From Alentia gelatinosa (Eukaryota > Annelida > Polychaeta > Phyllodocida > Polynoidae): a DNA stretch of 64,000 bases. Within the stretch, counting starts at the first letter, position 1, and the number at the start of each line of letters is the position of its first letter. The position numbers were made by a program, and so were the translations under genes. This document shows positions 58,680 through 64,000 of the stretch, piece by piece. Where the stretch lies: NCBI GenBank assembly GCA_950022655.1, contig OX465581.1:107677125-107741124 (forward strand), written 5' to 3'. Under the pieces are notes generated by a model that made no database searches, was not told the origin of the DNA, and was given only the letters and a program-made list of their open reading frames with translations.

Positions 58680-59160
58680 TCGCTCTTCCAGCAGGTTAGA
58701 ACTGACGGTGAGTCTGCAGTTCCGCCAAACATAGTCTGAGGCCATAGCGCAAACAGACCCACACCGTCTGCGCTTGGGACGCTCTGCCGTCTGCTTCCGT
58801 CTGTCTTCAGCAGACGGCAACGTGGAGTTTCGCGCGCTTTGTCCGGGCGGCGACGGTCTCATGCTGGGCCAGACACGCCCCGAGTGCCTGCCGTCAAACC
58901 CGTGCCGCCTGTCGTCGCTCTGCAGGGTTGTGGCACGGCTGTGCGCCGATGTGTTTGGGGTGTGGCCATTGATTATTCCCAGCAGGGTGTCAAGTGGTGT
59001 ATTGTCTTCCCAACATCGGGAATTAGCCGTTAACGATAGTACTTTCCCACTATATCCTATTATATTATGGTTAATGGGTTTAGAATGTGTTTGGATAATG
59101 GTTGCTTTGATATATAGCCTTGTTACATGTCTGATAGGTCTAGCCCCTGGGTCAAAAATA
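58680..59160. repeat. GC-rich island, related to 55020-55620
   Basis: Open in several frames (238 codons on the minus strand, 151 on the plus), but without recognisable domains, splice partners or codon evidence. See 55020-55620 for the shared landmarks. Confidence 0.4.
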
Positions 59161-59628
59161 TATGTTGAGCAACAGGTTACTGTTCCAGGCAAATATCGAG
59201 GTCGTACAAATACAATATGCAACTTATGATATGCCATGTAGTATAAGTATTGAAAAAATGTCTTGGAATCCTAATCCATAGGACCAGAAACTGCAGGGGC
59301 TAACAGTTGGAGGAACTTGTAGGGAACGGAAACAGTAATAAAGACCATATACTAGTTTTTCTTCAAAAGAAATATATCACCAGTTACCTTCATGGTATTA
59401 ACCATAATCCAACCTTTATTTCCGGTGACTATTAACATTGTACTCTGATACAGATTCCCCAAGTTCCTGAAGCTATAAAAAATAATCCTAAAACGGGAAT
59501 CGAGAGTCGGACACGTCTGACTAGGTTTCCCTTTGTTCTCTGGAGCGTGAGACGACTGGAAGCGCGGGTGCGATGTTGCTCTCGTGTTTGGTTGCGTACC
59601 CATGCATGACGGAGGACACTTGGCCAAC

Positions 59629-59750
59629 TTTCGCGCAGTCGACGCCGTCACCCCCTCCCTCCAATCAGAGGAAAGCTTCCAACAAACCCTTCATTCAACC
59701 AATCAAAACATTGTCTTCAGGTCGGCACCAGGGACGGCCAAGTATAAAAG
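59629..59750 (+). promoter_or_regulatory. NEK2 core promoter: E2F site, CCAAT boxes, TATA box
   Basis: TTTCGCGC (59629-59636) fits the E2F consensus TTTSSCGC. CCAATC follows in two places (about 59661 and 59699) as for NF-Y, then TATAAAAG at 59743-59750. A leader from about 59775 ends at AAGAAG followed by GTAAGA (donor at 59887) and splices to 60180, 23 nt before the NEK2 start codon. E2F and CCAAT control is common for mitotic genes, including vertebrate NEK2; here it is read from motifs and position. Confidence 0.65.
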
Positions 59751-60202
59751 GAGCGTCAGAGCAGGTGGATGGTATTACAGGCAAAGACTTTGTACAAGAC
59801 ATGATATCGATCTACCAATTGTAGACACGGACCTTATAGACTTGCAAGAATTATCATCCACAACAACAAATCATCGTACTAAGAAGGTAAGACAAATATT
59901 TGATACATCATACTTTTATATCTAGTACCGTCTGATGATTTATGTTTGTAATCGATTCATTATTTCTTGTTTATAATCTCTCAGCCTGGTTTTCAATACA
60001 TTGTGATACGACTAGTCCATTTCAAATCAACTATGCAGGCGCCACATGTATTTTTTTTATTCCGTCAGAACTCTATTGGTATTTTTAGAATATTATATCT
60101 ACGTATGGCATAATGGTCTCTCCTCCCAGCAACAGTTCAAATCTGTATAAGACTACAAACGTGTGTTTTTGTATTGCAGCATCATCTACAATAACAGCAA
60201 AC

Positions 60203-63200
60203 ATGCCTGCTTCTCTGAGTGACTACGAGGTGTTGGGTTCCATCGGCTCCGGTACTTTCGGCACCTGCAAGAAGGTGCGCCGCAAAAGGGACGGCAAGGT
60301 GAGAACTAGATCAACCATTAGCTTAACCGAAGTGATACTAATTACGTTTACATTTAATTATTCAAACACTATCTGAAGAACTCATTTCAGGAATAAGCAG
60401 AGGGGCGACAATAGATTATTAAAATATGGAGGGGAAAGGTTGAAAACACCTTATGGCAAGGCCTTTGAAGCCTTAAGGTTTCCATTCAAACAATAGTCAG
60501 GGGCCTCCAGAGGGTATCCTCTAAAGTTGCTGACGGCATCTGTGGTACTAAGTTTACACCAGCGATAACAGCAACACCCAAGGCGGCGGCGTTGTTTTTT
60601 GTTCAAAGAGCTGGTCGTGTTCTCACTGAGTAGCATCCTTCCCGACTACTGTGAGTTGAAAAGTTGTCGGCCCAAGGCTTTTTAGACTCTAACTGTGAAG
60701 TCCTGTCTGAGCACTGGCGGCTATTGAGTGCTCACAGTTTGGCCGAGAAGTCTGTTGCGCTTGACTCGGGTTGCCTTTCGCTTAGGGATTAACCTTTGTT
60801 GTAATATACATAGAAAGACATAGAAAGTTTTATCGAATGGTCACGACTGTAACAATAAGCTTATATATATGATGTCCTCTCTGGAAGATAACAATGCACC
60901 ACCGCCATCCCCTCCTTTCCTTATTCACTGAACTGACGCCTTGATCATTTTCTATTCCAGATTTTGGTTTGGAAAGAGGTCAGCTACCGCCACATGTCTG
61001 AGCAGCAGAAGCAAATGATGGTCTCTGAGGTGAACGTGCTTCGTGAGCTGCGCCATAAAAATATCGTCCGTTACTACGAGCGGGTCATCGATAAGAGCAA
61101 CGCCACACTCTACATCATCATGGAGTTATGCGACGGCGGCGACCTTGCCTCCCTCATCAAACAGTTCAAGAAAGAAGAGTGAGTATTATTTCTTGTAGCT
61201 ATAGTTTTTAAGATGGCATGAATGAATCGACGAACTTGTAGTCTACTATCATATTTATATATGTGGTAATTCAGGAAATCTGAGCATGAAAACGTCAGAT
61301 TCAGATAACCGGGACTTTTCTGCTGTACGACTTAAATATCACTAGATGGCGTTAGTGAGAACGAATAAGTAATTCCCATCCGATGCACTAGACGTCTCTT
61401 TTATCGCCTTGTCGTCCTGTATTGACCCTATATGTGTGTTAACCAGTAAGGCTGTCCTATAATTCACATTGATTTGGGTGGAATTTATCATTTACATTTC
61501 GTTTTTTCTGCATATCAGGCGCTATATCGAGGAATCTTTCATCTGGAAGGTCGTCCACCAGGTGACATTGGCACTTCACGAGTGTCATGGCCGGTCACGG
61601 AAGGAGAAGTCTATCCTGCACAGAGATCTCAAACCAGCCAACATCTTCCTTGACGGCGACTACAACTGCAAGCTCGGCGACTTTGGCTTGGCTAGGATCC
61701 TCAGTAATGATACTAGCTTTGCCAGCACGTTTGTCGGGACTCCTTATTACATGTCACCCGTAAGTGTTGTTTTATAGTCCATTGGACAGTCTACAGCTAA
61801 TGTATTTAATAACATTATAATCATACAGTATCATCTTCCAATTCACAATTTCACCCAAATCAAACCACTGCATTGTTATACAACTAATAAATTAGATATC
61901 AGAATAGAAGTATACAGTATCATTTTAAACCTCACTGAAGGTGAAAATATATCTTTATATGATGTCCCAGTACCCACTGTTCCATGGCATTATATGGAAT
62001 TTCTTTATTTCATACAGGAACAAATGACCCATGAGCAATACAACGAGGGATGTGACATTTGGTCCTTAGGGTGTGTGCTCTTCGAATTGGCAGCTCTCCG
62101 TCCTCCTTTCATGGCCTACAGTCACCACGACCTGGCTAAAGCCATCTGTAGCCGCCAGCTCGGCAAGCTCCCGAAGTACTACTCTGACGACCTCAAAGAT
62201 CTCATTAACTCCATGCTGGCCGTCAATGTAAGTACTCAATCCATTTCTCATAAATGAACTGTCATTGTGCTTAATACTACGGTTTATTATTTAATTAAAT
62301 ATTTTATGGAATAGCAGCGCTTTAACATATATGTTTCGATATAGAATTGCCTTCTTTTAATGAAAAATATTCATTAAACTGCGAAGAAAACCTGAAGGAA
62401 TATACATCATCTATAATATTGTATTCTTCATATTTTACAGTGTGTTGAACGGCCATCAACAACAGATATCCTGAGTAATCCACACATTCAGAAGCTCGTC
62501 TCCGAGATGGAGAAGAGGAGTAAACTCAATGAGGATGACAGCGACTCGCTGGCAGAGAACCTTAAGAAAGAGCAGCAGAAACTTGTTGAGAGAGAAGAAG
62601 CATTGTACGCCAGAGAAATCGCGCTAGAGAAAAGAGAAAAGGAAATTCAAGGTAATTTTTATGAATAAATAGCCGCTTTTTAAGAAGTCTTGAGATATAC
62701 AGTGGAATAATTATTTTAATTCGAAATTGTAAGACACATGACCTTGCCTAATAGTCCATCTGCTTTAATATAAACGTATGATTAAAGACGGAATATCTAG
62801 TTATTGTGAAACATTCTTATGAAAAAAAGTAATATTCTGGAAATATAAACATGAAGACCAACCAGCTGTCCTCTTCTTCTTTTTTATGTGTAAATTTCTT
62901 GCTTATATTAATATTAATATCAATTCTTTCATTTCAGCAAAAGAACGTGAGCTACTGTTGAAAGAAAAGATGATGGCCGCTCAGAAATCATCGTCAAAGA
63001 ATCGCCATGAAAAGGAGAATCGTACCCCCACTGCAAAGACCAGCGGCCTTAACAAAGGTAAACCATGCGTCTCCAAGCAAACTTTCTTACCAGTAGTAGC
63101 CTCTACTGACAGAACCAAGCCTAGACTCAGCCCTCTAAATCTAAGAAAATGTGAACAAAACCGAAAGCCTGCAAAGTCTCCCCTTGCCCTCCGAGACAGA

Positions 63201-63899
63201 AAAGAGAAGGCCGAAGAAAGCAAATTAATTTCTCCAATAACAAAAGGAAATACCTACACGGTTATAAGTGATACTCTGGACAGAATCAAATCTAAGACAG
63301 AAGCTTGTAGCCCAGTTGAAATGACAAAGAGAATCTAAAGATGTACACGACTAACAGGCATATTAAATTAACTTAATCGTGGACAAGGCATGAAAACAGC
63401 CGCGGAAGACGTTCAAATGAAAACAGGATGGTCATCGATACATCCAGGATAATATAGAACCTAAGAAACTGATTACAATATTTGCATATGTCTATCACAA
63501 ATCGGCGATTCACAAAGTACCTCATGTGTATAATACCGTTTAATAGGGCTAGCTTTCAAGAGGCATTATTTTCATGACTTTCTTTTTTCCCTTCGTACAG
63601 AAGCCAATGACATGAACAATCAGCTCATTGCTGCACTCAGACGCGCGGCGAAAACTGCGGTGGCGAAAACAAAACGGGAAGCTTTCTTAGAGCGGACCCA
63701 ACATCTTGTCGGCGAGGAGCAGCACTGGACAAAACTGGACCTTATCAAAGAGCTGTGTCACAGCATGGAGCAACTCAGCAAGAAGTCCAACGACCGAGCA
63801 TTACTCGCTCGCCTCTCAAAGATCCAGTCCAGGTCGACCGAGCTGCAAAGAGAGTCTCTCGTGATCGGGACGCATAACAAACGGCTTTGCTCCATGTAA
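60203..63899 (+). CDS. NEK2: NEK2 mitotic serine/threonine kinase
   Basis: Coding exons 60203-60298, 60961-61178, 61519-61759, 62018-62227, 62441-62651, 62938-63057 and 63601-63899 join in frame to 464 residues (human NEK2 has 445). The kinase domain has the glycine loop GSGTFG (15-20), catalytic Lys37, LHRDLKPAN with Asp141, DFG at 159-161 and FVGTPYYMSPEQ. These positions equal those in human NEK2. Next comes a charged leucine-zipper-like coiled coil (about 290-380; EEALYAREIALEKREKEIQ) that would drive dimerisation and autophosphorylation, then KENRTP, a KEN-box degron for APC/C. NEK2 splits centrosomes at G2/M by phosphorylating linker proteins. If the last intron is kept, exon 62938 reads on to a stop at 63336-63338, giving 458 residues with a different tail. 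The spliced tail from 63601 (ALRRAAKTAVAKTKREAFLE...) is not one I recognise. Confidence 0.95.
63058..63338 (+). CDS. NEK2: Alternative NEK2 C-terminus by intron retention
   Basis: The frame stays open for 93 codons past the donor at 63058 (AAAG followed by GTAAAC). The peptide is Lys/Pro/Ser-rich (KPRLSPLNLRK, KPAKSPLALRD, SKLISPITKG) with several SP sites, more protein-like than a typical intron. Vertebrate NEK2 also makes two forms that differ in the C-terminal tail and in stability. Which form is main here cannot be decided from the sequence; the donor and the acceptor at 63600 are both good. Confidence 0.5.
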
Positions 63900-64000
63900 A
63901 TCCAGTCAATAATACAACCAGGAGTGCTATGGGGGACAAAATCTAGTCAAGATATATAACTGTGACGGTCTTCTTCTTCACTTTGGACTCAGGATGAAGA

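Noticed and set aside
58521..59237. 238-codon minus-strand open frame, the longest in the window
   Set aside because: It lies in a GC-rich island open in several frames on both strands, has no recognisable domain, low-complexity stretches, and no supporting splice or promoter context.

Overview
This is eukaryotic, animal nuclear DNA: AT-rich, gene-poor, with spliced genes, GT-AG introns, AATAAA signals, TTAGGG-like telomeric repeat and many short non-autonomous transposons. The gene set (sigma-class GST pair, astacin protease, divergent Rho GTPase, NEK2 kinase) and the style of repeats suggest a lophotrochozoan, most likely a mollusc; that placement is inference, since no search could be run.

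Five protein genes can be read exon by exon. From left to right: (1) the first 144 codons of an astacin-family zinc metallopeptidase on the minus strand (1-5908), cut by the left edge; (2) an atypical Rho-family small GTPase, minus strand, three coding exons (12600-16801); (3) a sigma-class glutathione S-transferase, minus strand, five coding exons (24120-28003); (4) a second, tandem sigma-class GST with exactly the same five coding-exon lengths, minus strand (36324-42562); (5) the NEK2 mitotic kinase on the plus strand (60203-63899), with a cell-cycle-like promoter just upstream and two possible C-termini. The four minus-strand genes are head-to-tail; NEK2 is on the other strand after about 15 kb that holds no recognised gene.

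Most of the rest is repeat. The most notable content is a set of at least a dozen elements in five sequence families that share one unusual plan: a first foldback module with arms of the type TTATCCTACCCC (or TTATCTCACCCC, TTATTATCCACC, TTATCTTAGCCTGG), followed directly by a second, longer hairpin. Several of these second hairpins share the centre ACTCGGCT-CGCC. Two members give a filled/empty insertion pair inside this window. One GST intron is almost wholly made of such elements. Other elements are a hAT- or Mutator-like MITE with a 9-bp target duplication, a foldback family with ends of the type GGCGTCCACC, a dispersed family ending in CTCTAGATGACGTATATGAG, and three decayed LINE fragments (one reverse transcriptase, two C-terminal CCHC ends).

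Genes do not form one pathway. The GST pair is a local tandem duplication for conjugation or binding of glutathione; the astacin is secreted; the Rho protein looks signalling-related but has lost key GTPase residues and its lipid-anchor motif; NEK2 acts at the centrosome in G2/M. Most other open reading frames of 60 to 240 codons in the window look like chance frames or repeat.
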